Origin: JBEKYD01 sp049509915 | GTDB lineage: Bacteria; Acidobacteriota; Terriglobia; Bryobacterales; Bryobacteraceae | NCBI GenBank assembly: GCA_049509915.1 | Contig: JBEKZL010000099.1 | Coordinates: 1-23,297 of the forward strand | Length of the DNA: 23,297 bases | Direction: 5' to 3' | Shown here: positions 8,516 to 16,060 of the stretch, one piece after another | Numbering within the stretch: position 1 is the stretch's first letter | Layout: each line of letters opens with the position of its first letter | Translations under genes and position numbers: made by a program | The notes under the pieces: generated by a model | Seen by the model: only the letters and a program-made list of their open reading frames with translations | Told to the model about the DNA's origin: nothing | Database searches by the model: none

Positions 8516-8630
8516 GCCCGCTATTACGCGCTCACGCCAAAGGGCAGGGCGCCAATTGACCCAGGAACAATCCAGGTGGAAACAACTGGTGCGCGCGGTG
8601 GCCCGCACCATGAAACCCGTCAAGGAGTGA
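8510..8630 (+). pseudogene. C-terminal remnant of a PadR-family regulator, frameshifted
   Basis: Only the tail of a PadR-type winged-helix repressor is left. One frame reads RRARYYALTPKGR, the usual end of the winged helix, and after a one-base shift near 8545-8552 (an apparent extra G in GGCAGGGCGCC) another frame reads QLTQEQSRWKQLVRAVARTMKPVKE (split here by the coupling of frames) to a TGA at 8628-8630. The DNA-binding N-terminal part is missing and replaced by the Cys-rich repeats. In acidobacteria such PadR genes commonly sit just before ADOP permease genes, as here, 4 bases ahead of the permease start. Confidence 0.6.
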
Positions 8631-8634
8631 ACCC

Positions 8635-11232
8635 ATATGGCGGGGCTTTTTTCAGAGACAGGCAGCCGATGCCGATCTCGAAGAGGAACTACAGGCCCGT
8701 CTCGCCATCGAGTCCAAGCGTTTGATGGAGAGCGGCCAGCCCAGCGAACGAGCCGAAGCGGAAGCTCGCCGGCAGCTCGGCAGCCAGGCGCTGGTCATGG
8801 AGCTTACGCGGGAAAGCTGGGGGTGGGGCGGGCTGACCCGCGTCTGGCAGGACATCAGATATGCCGCGCGCGTTTTGCGCCGCGAGCCCGCCTTCGCCGC
8901 CGCCGCGGTGCTGTCGCTCGCGCTGGGAATCGCCGCCACCACGGCGGTCTTCAGCATCGTCGATACCATCTTCCTGCGCCCGCTGCCGTATGCCGATGCC
9001 GACCGGCTCGTCTGGCTGGGGGTCAGCTTCCCCAGCATGCCTTCGCCCGATTACGTGGCCTGGCGCCGCGACAACCATGTATTTCAGCAACTCGCCGCCA
9101 CCCAGGTCAGTGTCGGATGGCTCATGATCCTCGGCGGATCCAACGCCACCGAAGTACACGTGGTTCGCGTTTCCGCCAATTTCGTCGATGCGTGTGCCGT
9201 AGCGCCCGCATTGGGCCGCACCTTCAGCGCGCAGGAAGAGCTACCCAACGGACCCAGAGCGGTTCTGCTGACGTACGCGTTCTGGCGCGATCATTTCCAC
9301 GCCCGGCGCGATATCGCCGGCTCCGAGATCACGCTTGACGCGCAGCCCTACACAGTAATTGGCGTGCTGCCGTGATCGTTCGTCTACCCCGCCGACGTGA
9401 AGGTCGACGCGCTCACCACCCTCCCGGTTTCACCGACCGCCAGCCATCGCGATCGCAGCATGGCCGCCTGGGCCGTCTTCGGCCGCCTCAAACCAGGCGT
9501 CACCTTGGCGCAAGCGCGGGCCGATCTCGATATCCTCTATGCGGCCAGCAAAGCCGACCTTCCGGGATTTTTTCACGCCGATAATCCCCTGTTGCTGCAG
9601 CCGCTACGCAATCATCGTGTAGGCAACATACACACGCTGTTATTCGTATTGATGGGCGCGGCCGGCTGCCTGCTGGCCATCGCCTGCGCCAACGTTGCCA
9701 ATCTTCTTTTGGCCAGGTGGTCGGCGCGCGCGCAGGAACTGGCCGTGAGGGCGGCGATGGGCGCGGGCCGAGGACGCCTGGCTCGCCAGTTGTTCACGGA
9801 GATTGCACTTTTGATCGCGGCCGGTACCGCGGCCGCGATGATGCTGGTAGCCGTGGTCCTGCGCGGATTCGTCCACTCTGCCGCCGGCGAACTGCCGCGC
9901 CTGAGCGAAGTCACCACCAATTTCCGGGTCTTCGGCATCGCCTTGCTGCTGGCTCTCGTGACAGCTCTCCTTTGCGGCGCTCTCCCCGCCTTGCGTACCG
10001 GACGCATCGATTTGCAATCGGTCTTGCAACAGGCTGGCCGCACCAGCGCCTCCGGTGGGCACCGGCTCGCGCGGCGGGTTCTGGTGGCAATCGAAATGGC
10101 TCTCTCGGTGGTGCTGGTCTCCGGCGCGGCATTGCTGTTCGAAACGCTGTGGCACATGCAGAACGACCATCTCGGCTTCCTTCCGGAGCACGTGCTTGCC
10201 GTTTCGATTCCAGTGCGCGGCAAGAGCCTCGACGACTCCGCCCGCGCGGCGCTGGCTTCGGAAGTGTTGACGAATTTGCGCCGCATGCCCGGAACCGAAG
10301 CGGCGGCGCTCACCCAATGCACGCCGCTGGTGGCCGGTATCTCGCTGGTTACGTTTTCTTGCTCCGACCGCCCTCTGCCGGAGCCATTTCATCACGGCGA
10401 TAATATCAGCGTTTGCGGCGCCGGGCCGGACTACCCGAAGGCCGCGGGCACGCGGCTGCTCGAAGGCCGCTTCTTCACCGAACCTGATTTCGCGCATCCC
10501 GGCTCGGTCGCCGTCATCAACGAAGCCGCCTCGCACGCCTACTTCCCCGGCGAGAGCGCCATCGGCAAACAGATCCTGGGGGGGCCGCGCCGGAACGTGG
10601 AAAACCGTGGTGGGGGTGGTGGCGGACACGAAGAACCAGGAATTGAACCGCCCCGCCGCTCCCGAAGCGTTCGTCGACGACACCGGGGCCGCTGGAGGCG
10701 GCGACCTCCTCTTTATTGTCCGCACGCTGGCCGGCGAGGACTTTGTGGCGCGCGCTTCGGGACGACTTGCGTGCCAACCATGCCGGCCTGATCACCAAAA
10801 CCGAAACGCTGGACCACGCCATTGGCCAATTGAGCGCGAGCTCACGCTTCACCACCCTGCTGCTCTCTACCTTCGCCGCGGTCGCCTTCCTGATGGCCAT
10901 TGTCGGCGTCTACGGCGTGCTGGCCTTTTCGGTGGCGCAGCGCCGGCGGGAGATCGGCATCCGTATGGCATTAGGGGCGACGCCCGGCACCGTACTCGCG
11001 CTGGTGATGAAAGAAGGTGCGGCTTTAGTGGTTTCAGGCGCACTTGCGGGCGTGGCCGGAGCGCTGCTTCTGACACGCTACCTCGCCACGCTGCTCTATG
11101 GCGTCAGGGCGAACGACCCACGTACGTACGCGGCAGTCGTTATTGGCCTGGCGCTTACGGCCGCGGCGGCGAGTTCTACCCCCGCGCCGGGCCGCGGCGC
11201 TCGATCCGGCGGTTACGTTGCGGCACGAATAG
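8635..11232 (+). pseudogene. Decayed ADOP/MacB-FtsX-type ABC transporter permease
   Basis: This was a permease of the acidobacterial ADOP family: a cytosolic N-terminal helix region (DADLEEELQARL, EARRQLG), a MacB periplasmic core and two FtsX segments (around 9640-9870 and 10850-11130; ANVANLLLARW, RRREIGIRMALGATPGTVL), ending LDPAVTLRHE before TAG at 11230. It is broken in several places. The codon 7 nt after AAGGAG (8622-8627) is ATA at 8635 where ATG is expected. TGA interrupts the frame at 9373-9375 (VLP*SFVYPADV). A frame change falls in a G7 run (10578-10584), another in a GC run near 10747-10754 (VARA|LRDDL), and a third around 11172-11190. Each repair restores family-like sequence. 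No ATPase gene is adjacent, as is usual for this orphan family. Confidence 0.88.
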
Positions 11233-11246
11233 ATCGTTCGTGCATC

Positions 11247-11263
11247 GCCGCCGTCGTGGCGGC
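11247..11263. terminator. Small hairpin between convergent genes
   Basis: A perfect 6-bp stem, GCCGCC (11247-11252) with GGCGGC (11258-11263) and a 5-base loop, lies in the 36-bp gap between the permease pseudogene and the convergent Pat-like gene. There is no real T tract on either side, so termination is only a guess from position. Confidence 0.25.
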
Positions 11264-11268
11264 TTGGT

Positions 11269-14004
11269 TCAAAACGTGAACTCGCCGATGATCATTTCGT
11301 CTTCGGGCGAATGGCGGAGCTTCATGCCGGCTTTTTCGCAGATGCGGATCATGTCGCGATTATCGGGAAGGATGTTGGCGGTGAGCTTGGAGAGCTTCTC
11401 GTCGGCGCCCACCACCAGCAGGCGAGCCAGCAGTTCCGTGCCCAATCCGCGGCCCTGCCACTGATCGGACACCACCACGGCCACTTCGGCCTCGTTGACG
11501 CCGTGCAGCTTGGTGAGACGGCCCACGCCGAGAATTTCGAACTCTCCGGTCTGCGGGTGGCGCCGCTGGGCGATCAGCGCCACCTCGCGGTCGTAGTCGA
11601 TGAAGCAGGTTCGCATCAGGCGTTCGTGCTTGGTGCGCTGCTCCAGGTTCATCAGGTGGAAAAAGCGCAGGTAGACGGAACGCTCCGAGAGCGTCTGATG
11701 GAATTTCACCATGTGAGGCTCATCCTCGGGGCGGATGGCGCGGATGAGAACCTCAGTGCCGTCCTTCAGTTTCCACGCCCCGGAATAGCGGGTGGGATAA
11801 GGCCGGATAGCCGCGCGCGGGACGCTGGCTTCCTCCACCTGGGCTCCGTGCACCACCACGCGGGCATCGAGCGCGATCAGGCCGTCGGGCGAAGCCAGCA
11901 GCGGGTTGATATCGATTTCCTTGATCCAGCTCTGCTCGGCTACCAGCGCGCTGAAGCGCACCAGCAGGATTTCCAGCGCCGCGACGTCCACCGGCTTGCG
12001 TCCGCGCACGCCTTTGAGAGCCTTGTAGATCTTGGTTTGTTCCATCATGCGGCGGGCGAGAGTGCTGTTGAGTGGGGGCAGAGCCAGGGCGCGGTCCTTG
12101 AAAACTTCCACCAGTTGCCCGCCGGTGCCGAACAGCAGCACGGGGCCGAACTGCGGGTCGAGAGAGGAGCCGATGATCAGCTCGTAGGCGTCCTTCAGCT
12201 TCACCATGGGCTGCACGGTGACGCCCTGGAAGTGCTGCGCGCCGACCTTCTCGGAAACCGACGCGTGGATGGCCTGAAACGCGCTATCCACGGCCGCGGC
12301 GTCGCTCAAGTTCAACTGCACCCCGCCCACGTCGGTCTTATGGGTGATGGTTTCCGAATACAGCTTCAGCACCACCGGGTAGCCGATTTCGGCGGCAGCC
12401 TGGACGGCGGCGGTGGCGTTGGCCGCAATGATGGTCTTGGCGACGGGAATCCCGTAGGCCGCCAGCACCTGTTTGGATTCGAATTCGGTGAGGATTTCGC
12501 GGTTTTCCCGGCGGGCTTGACCGATGATCTCTTCCACCAGGCGACGATCGGGGCTCCACTCGGCGGTATCCTCGGGCAGGGCCGGAGTCTCATAGAGGGC
12601 CTTCAGATTGTAGCTGTAGTGCCACATGTAGTTGAAAGCGCGGGCGGCGGTGTCGGGATAAGGGAAAGTGGGAATGTTGGCGCGGTTTAGAATTTCCTCG
12701 CCGGCCGCCACGTCCACTCCGCCCATCCAACTGGCCAGCACGGGCTTGCCTTCCTGGCGGGCGAGCGGCTTCAATTCCTCGGCGATGCGGGTGGGATCGG
12801 TCATGGACTGGGGCGTCAGAATCACCAGCATGCCGTCGGAATTGGGATTCTTGGCGGCAATGTCGAGGGCCTTGGCGTAACGCTCGGGGGAGGCATCGCC
12901 GATGATATCGACCGGGTTGTTATGGCTCCAGGTGGCGGGCAGAACGGCGTTGTAGGCTTCGAGCGTCTCCGGTGAAAGTTCGGCCAATTCGCCGCCGCCC
13001 ATGATCAGGGCGTCGGTGGCCAGCACGCCGGGACCGCCGGCATTGGTCACGATGGTCAGCCGCGGGCCCTGCGGGCTGGGCTGCTTCGAGAGCACTTCCG
13101 CCATGTAGAACAGGTCGGCGATATTGTTGACGCGCAGCACGCCGCTACGGCGGAAAGCGGCTTCCAGCACTTCGTCACTGCCGGTGAGCGAGCCAGTGTG
13201 GGAGGCGGCGGCCTTGGCCGCGGCGGCCGAGCGTCCCGGCTTGATGACGATGATCGGCTTATTCAACGCCACTTCGCGCGCGGCGGAAAGGAAGGCGCGC
13301 GCATTGCCGATCGATTCCATGTAGATGACAATGGATTTGGTTTTGGGATCGTTGCCCAAGTGGTCGATCAGGTCGCCCCATCCCACGTCCACCATGGACC
13401 CGATGGAAACGAAGGCGCTGAAACCCACCATTTCCTTCAGGCTCCAGTCCAGCACGGCCGTACACAGCGCGCCGCTCTGGCTGATGAAGCCGACCGAGCC
13501 GGGCCGCGCAATGGTGGTGGCGAAGGTGGCGTTCATGCCCGTCAGCGGGCTCATCACGCCCAGGCAGTTGGGACCGATCACGCGGATGCGGGCCTTGCGC
13601 GCCTCTTCCAACACCTGGCGCTCCAGCGCCGCGCCCTCCGCGCCCACTTCCTTGAAACCGGCCGAAATTACGATGGCGCCGCGCACCCCTGCCTCGCCAC
13701 ACTGGCTGATGATGCCTGGAATCGAGGGCGGAGGGGTCACGATCACCGCCAGATCCACGTCTTCCGGAATGTCGCCCACCGAAGCATAAGCTTTCACGCC
13801 CAGCACGTTGGGCCGCTTGGGATTGACCGGGTAAACAGTACCGCCGAAGGGGCTGGTCAGAAGGTTCCACAGCAGCGTCCGGCCGACGGAATTAGCGTTT
13901 TCGGTGGCGCCGATCACGGCCACAGTCTTGGGGGAAAAGAACACGTCGAGCGGCCGGGCATCCTGCCGGCGCGACTTCTTTTTGTTGGTTTTGCTAGCGA
14001 GCAT
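11269..14004 (-). CDS. Acyl-CoA synthetase (NDP-forming)/GNAT fusion, Pat-like protein acetyltransferase
   Basis: This 911-residue protein has the layout of bacterial Pat/PatZ enzymes: a CoA-binding Rossmann domain (FSPKTVAVIGAT, from about 23), a succinyl-CoA-ligase-like domain, an ATP-grasp part (YPVVLKLYSETITHKTDVGG) and a C-terminal GNAT domain (about 741-911) with the acetyl-CoA loop QGRGLG at 850-855. Pat enzymes acetylate lysines of targets such as acetyl-CoA synthetase and so tune carbon metabolism. Unlike Salmonella Pat, as I recall that family, it keeps a His at the phosphohistidine position (His269 in ASHTGSLTGSDE), so it may also be an active acyl-CoA synthetase. ATG 14004 has AAGGA 8 nt upstream. 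The 75-residue gene upstream overlaps it by 11 nt. Confidence 0.88.
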   Translation of the reverse strand: MLASKTNKKKSRRQDARPLDVFFSPKTVAVIGATENANSVGRTLLWNLLTSPFGGTVYPVNPKRPNVLGVKAYASVGDIPEDVDLAVIVTPPPSIPGIISQCGEAGVRGAIVISAGFKEVGAEGAALERQVLEEARKARIRVIGPNCLGVMSPLTGMNATFATTIARPGSVGFISQSGALCTAVLDWSLKEMVGFSAFVSIGSMVDVGWGDLIDHLGNDPKTKSIVIYMESIGNARAFLSAAREVALNKPIIVIKPGRSAAAAKAAASHTGSLTGSDEVLEAAFRRSGVLRVNNIADLFYMAEVLSKQPSPQGPRLTIVTNAGGPGVLATDALIMGGGELAELSPETLEAYNAVLPATWSHNNPVDIIGDASPERYAKALDIAAKNPNSDGMLVILTPQSMTDPTRIAEELKPLARQEGKPVLASWMGGVDVAAGEEILNRANIPTFPYPDTAARAFNYMWHYSYNLKALYETPALPEDTAEWSPDRRLVEEIIGQARRENREILTEFESKQVLAAYGIPVAKTIIAANATAAVQAAAEIGYPVVLKLYSETITHKTDVGGVQLNLSDAAAVDSAFQAIHASVSEKVGAQHFQGVTVQPMVKLKDAYELIIGSSLDPQFGPVLLFGTGGQLVEVFKDRALALPPLNSTLARRMMEQTKIYKALKGVRGRKPVDVAALEILLVRFSALVAEQSWIKEIDINPLLASPDGLIALDARVVVHGAQVEEASVPRAAIRPYPTRYSGAWKLKDGTEVLIRAIRPEDEPHMVKFHQTLSERSVYLRFFHLMNLEQRTKHERLMRTCFIDYDREVALIAQRRHPQTGEFEILGVGRLTKLHGVNEAEVAVVVSDQWQGRGLGTELLARLLVVGADEKLSKLTANILPDNRDMIRICEKAGMKLRHSPEDEMIIGEFTF

Positions 14005-14221
14005 CGTCGGAATCCTTTTGGGGCGTGAACGCGGCCTGATTCAGCGAGTCCAGCACATCCTGAACCGCGAGACCGTTCTTGTGCGCCACCGTATCGATGG
14101 AGCAATCGTCGCAACTGGAGCGAAAGCGGAGGGCCTCGAATATGGGCACGGTTGCGGGGTGAATCTGCTTCACATCGCGAACGATCATATCGCGGCGGAT
14201 GAGTTGATCGAATCGAGGCAT
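13994..14221 (-). CDS. Small Cys-x2-Cys protein, DUF1858/ScdA-N-like
   Basis: A 75-residue cytosolic protein with a CDDC motif (Cys37, Cys40) in the context FEALRFRSSCDDCSIDTVAHKNGL, followed by VQDVLDSLNQA. The layout (leading beta/helix, Cys pair, 'A..NGL....vl..LN') resembles the small all-helical DUF1858 or ScdA N-terminal domains, which are thought to bind metal or take part in redox chemistry. The match is by eye only. Its stop lies 11 nt inside the Pat-like gene, so the two are probably translated together. A role as redox- or metal-sensing partner of the acetyltransferase is speculative. No clear ribosome site is seen before ATG 14221. Confidence 0.6.
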   Translation of the reverse strand: MPRFDQLIRRDMIVRDVKQIHPATVPIFEALRFRSSCDDCSIDTVAHKNGLAVQDVLDSLNQAAFTPQKDSDDAR

Positions 14222-14514
14222 GGTTTTGTAGTTAAGAATACCGCGTGCATCCCGTCTTCCAAAAATCGGCCCAGTATTTTCAACAGATTGCCCATCGGAA
14301 CGAATAGCGGGTGGGTGATATGCCCCAAGCGGCGTTGAAAATCGACGGCGCCCCGCGTACCGGCAGAAAAATATAGCCGTCGCTGAACGCCGCCAAGCGC
14401 CGATGAAAATTCAAAGAAACCAAAAGATTTATCGGCGTTCTCCGTGCTCGCCGGCGGCTTGAATTTGATTTTTCAAAGCTTCCGGCCGGTATTCCAGCGG
14501 ATAATGGGGAGTTC
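14222..14514. other. Divergent intergenic region between the CxxC gene and hpt
   Basis: About 290 bases hold the promoters of two divergent transcription units, but no box pair stands out. A 7-bp inverted repeat, CGCCGAT (14398-14404) with ATCGGCG (14431-14437), and an AT-rich stretch at 14404-14430 are the only structures noticed. On the hpt side, TTGATT (14465-14470) and TATTCC (14490-14495) are 19 bp apart, a weak promoter candidate. No coding sequence is supported here. Confidence 0.4.
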
Positions 14515-15039
14515 ATGACCGATCCCAACCTGAAGGTGCTGATCCCCAGCGAGAAGATCCAGGCGCGCATCCGCGAGCTGGGAGCCCAGATTTCGGCTGA
14601 CTATCCCACCGGCAGCCTCTACTTCATCTGTATTTTGAAGGGCGCATGTTTTTTCCTGACCGACCTGGCGCGGGCCATGCAGCGCGACGTCTCGGTGGAC
14701 TTCATGGGTATTTCGACCTACGGCAAGGGCAAGAGCAGCTCGGGCGAAGTGCGGGTGACCAAGGACCTCGACATTTCGCTCGAAGGGGCCGACGTGGTGA
14801 TCGTCGAGGACATCGTGGACAGCGGGGTGACGCTGAATTACCTGATGCACCTGCTCGAGCAGCGCCGCCCCAAGTCGATTCGCATTGCCGCTCTGCTGGA
14901 TAAGCCCGAGCGCCGCTTGCGTCCAGTGCATGCCAGTTACGTGGGTTTTCAGATTCCAGACCGGTTTGTGGTGGGGTACGGCCTGGACTATGCGGAGAGG
15001 TACCGCAATCTGGACGATGTTTGTGTGCTGGACGAGTAG
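14515..15039 (+). CDS. hpt: Hypoxanthine phosphoribosyltransferase
   Basis: This 174-residue cytosolic enzyme of purine salvage joins hypoxanthine (and usually guanine) to PRPP, giving IMP or GMP. The length is normal for bacterial Hpt. The PRPP-binding signature VVIVEDIVDSGVTL is at residues 94-107, and the substrate loop follows FMGISTYGKGKSSSGEV (63-79). The late motifs ALLDKPERR and GFQIPDRFVVGYGLDYAERYRNL are complete. ATG 14515 follows GGGGAG with a short 3-base gap. It stands alone on the + strand, divergent from the CxxC/Pat pair and convergent with the lipoprotein gene. Confidence 0.95.
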   Translation: MTDPNLKVLIPSEKIQARIRELGAQISADYPTGSLYFICILKGACFFLTDLARAMQRDVSVDFMGISTYGKGKSSSGEVRVTKDLDISLEGADVVIVEDIVDSGVTLNYLMHLLEQRRPKSIRIAALLDKPERRLRPVHASYVGFQIPDRFVVGYGLDYAERYRNLDDVCVLDE

Positions 15040-15104
15040 GGTTGTGCCAAGGCGTGAGGAAACAACGCGGCCGATGAACAGCGACAAACGCCGAGAGTAA
15101 GCGC

Positions 15105-15896
15105 TTACCGAACCCCTATGAAGTCCGCTTCCTTCTGGTCGTGGCGGTGTTTCCAATAGTGCTTGACGTCGGGCCAAAATTCTTTCAGCACGTTGGAGAA
15201 GGTATCGGTGGCCACCGCAATCAGCCATTTTTGCAGGTTGTCGTTCCAATCGCGCGTATCGGGATAGTAGGCGTTGGAAATCGCGGTAGCCATGGCGTTG
15301 CCGCCCCATTCGGAGAGATTGAAGACCCGTTTGCCCTGATCGTTCTTGCAAACCACGATCTGCTCGACGGCGTAGACCAGGCGGCTCTTCTTGGTGCCCT
15401 CGGCCCGGCGGAAATAGCGCGGATCCTGGTGCAGGACACTGGGCCAAAGGCCCTCGGTCATCACGTTGCCGATCATCTGGTCGCCGTAGGCGGTGGCGAA
15501 GCGCTTGGCGTAGCCCTCCATGCCTTGGCCAAAAGACGGATTCTGGTTCTCCAATTGATACAGCACGGCGAACAGCCCGGCGGTAGGGTAGACCGGGTAA
15601 TCGAAAGAATCCTTTGCGGCGATGGTCATTTTTTGGCCCGCCGTCAAAGCCTGAAAGGGGATCGAGTTTTCAGTGGTGCGGTTGTTGGGAAGGACGCCAA
15701 AAATCCGTTTATCTTCTTTGGGGACGGGTTGGGCCGGGTCCGGCGAAAGCGGATCCGGTGAGGGCGGCGGATCGAGCGCGTCCGGCTTCACAGCCGCGTT
15801 CGACACCGGAGCGGACGGGGCGGCGGGGGCTTCCTGTGCGCAAGCCCACAAAACTGAACACACCACCAAGGTTAGAAGTGCAACGGGACGCGGCAT
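15105..15896 (-). CDS. Uncharacterised acidobacterial-type lipoprotein
   Basis: A 263-residue secreted protein of no known function. With ATG 15896 it has a lipoprotein signal (VALLTLVVCSVLWAC, lipobox LWAC), then a Pro/Ala-rich linker (about 21-60), then a globular part beginning KRIFGVLPNNRTTE and containing FDYPVYPTAGLFAVLYQLENQNPSFGQG (conserved-looking, interrupted here for reading), DPRYFR and EFWPDVKHYW. I have seen this 'KRIFGVLPN' type of protein in several acidobacteria, always as a hypothetical. The frame is open upstream to 16097, but that part would overlap the rplA leader and start and lacks sense. It is convergent with hpt. It lies where rplK is normally found, and it is on the other strand. 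Confidence 0.75.
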   Translation of the reverse strand: MPRPVALLTLVVCSVLWACAQEAPAAPSAPVSNAAVKPDALDPPPSPDPLSPDPAQPVPKEDKRIFGVLPNNRTTENSIPFQALTAGQKMTIAAKDSFDYPVYPTAGLFAVLYQLENQNPSFGQGMEGYAKRFATAYGDQMIGNVMTEGLWPSVLHQDPRYFRRAEGTKKSRLVYAVEQIVVCKNDQGKRVFNLSEWGGNAMATAISNAYYPDTRDWNDNLQKWLIAVATDTFSNVLKEFWPDVKHYWKHRHDQKEADFIGVR

Positions 15897-15984
15897 CCTT
15901 GTACTAGTTAGGATGGTTTCAGGTGGCCGCCGGTTACTACTAATTTCCCCTGGTAGACAGAGGCGATCGAGTTTTGATAGACTT

Positions 15985-15997
15985 GTCACTGTCCCTT
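15985..15997 (+). repeat. Dispersed GTCACTGTCCCTT motif, copy 2
   Basis: It differs by one base from the copy at 241-253 and lies in the same orientation, followed by a T5 run. It sits in the gap where the usual rplK-rplA linkage is broken, which makes repeat-mediated rearrangement a possibility. Confidence 0.35.
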
Positions 15998-16018
15998 TTT
16001 GACGATCGCTCAGTGGGA

Positions 16019-16040
16019 GGTTCGTTTTTTTCGACGAACC
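16019..16040 (+). promoter_or_regulatory. Leader hairpin before rplA, possible L1 operator
   Basis: A perfect 7-bp inverted repeat, GGTTCGT (16019-16025) and ACGAACC (16034-16040), with an 8-base T-rich loop, lies 20 bases before the rplA start. Protein L1 is known to repress its own mRNA through a structured leader. Here rplA is the first gene, so a leader site next to it is expected. No specific L1-binding asymmetry was verified. Confidence 0.35.
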
Positions 16041-16060
16041 GCTTGCACCAATGAGGAACA

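Larger units (their letters stand above)
15897..16060. other. Divergent gap in front of the rplA cluster
   Basis: These 164 bases must hold the promoter of the ribosomal/RNA polymerase cluster, yet no good -35/-10 pair was found; TTGATA at 15974-15979 has no fitting -10. They contain the second copy of the GTCACTGTCCCTT motif, two copies of CGATCG that can pair (15963-15969 with 16003-16009), and a hairpin just before rplA. Confidence 0.4.

Noticed and set aside
9373..9375. TGA in the permease as a selenocysteine codon
   Set aside because: The family has no Cys or Sec at this place, no SECIS-like hairpin is evident just after it, and the gene has several other disabling lesions.
10578..10584. 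G7 run as a programmed frameshift site
   Set aside because: No slippery heptamer with a downstream pseudoknot was recognised, and other frame changes and a stop codon in the same gene point to decay.
11311..12690. Plus-strand open frame opposite the Pat-like gene
   Set aside because: It is a shadow of the well-supported acyl-CoA synthetase/GNAT gene, with no recognisable motifs.
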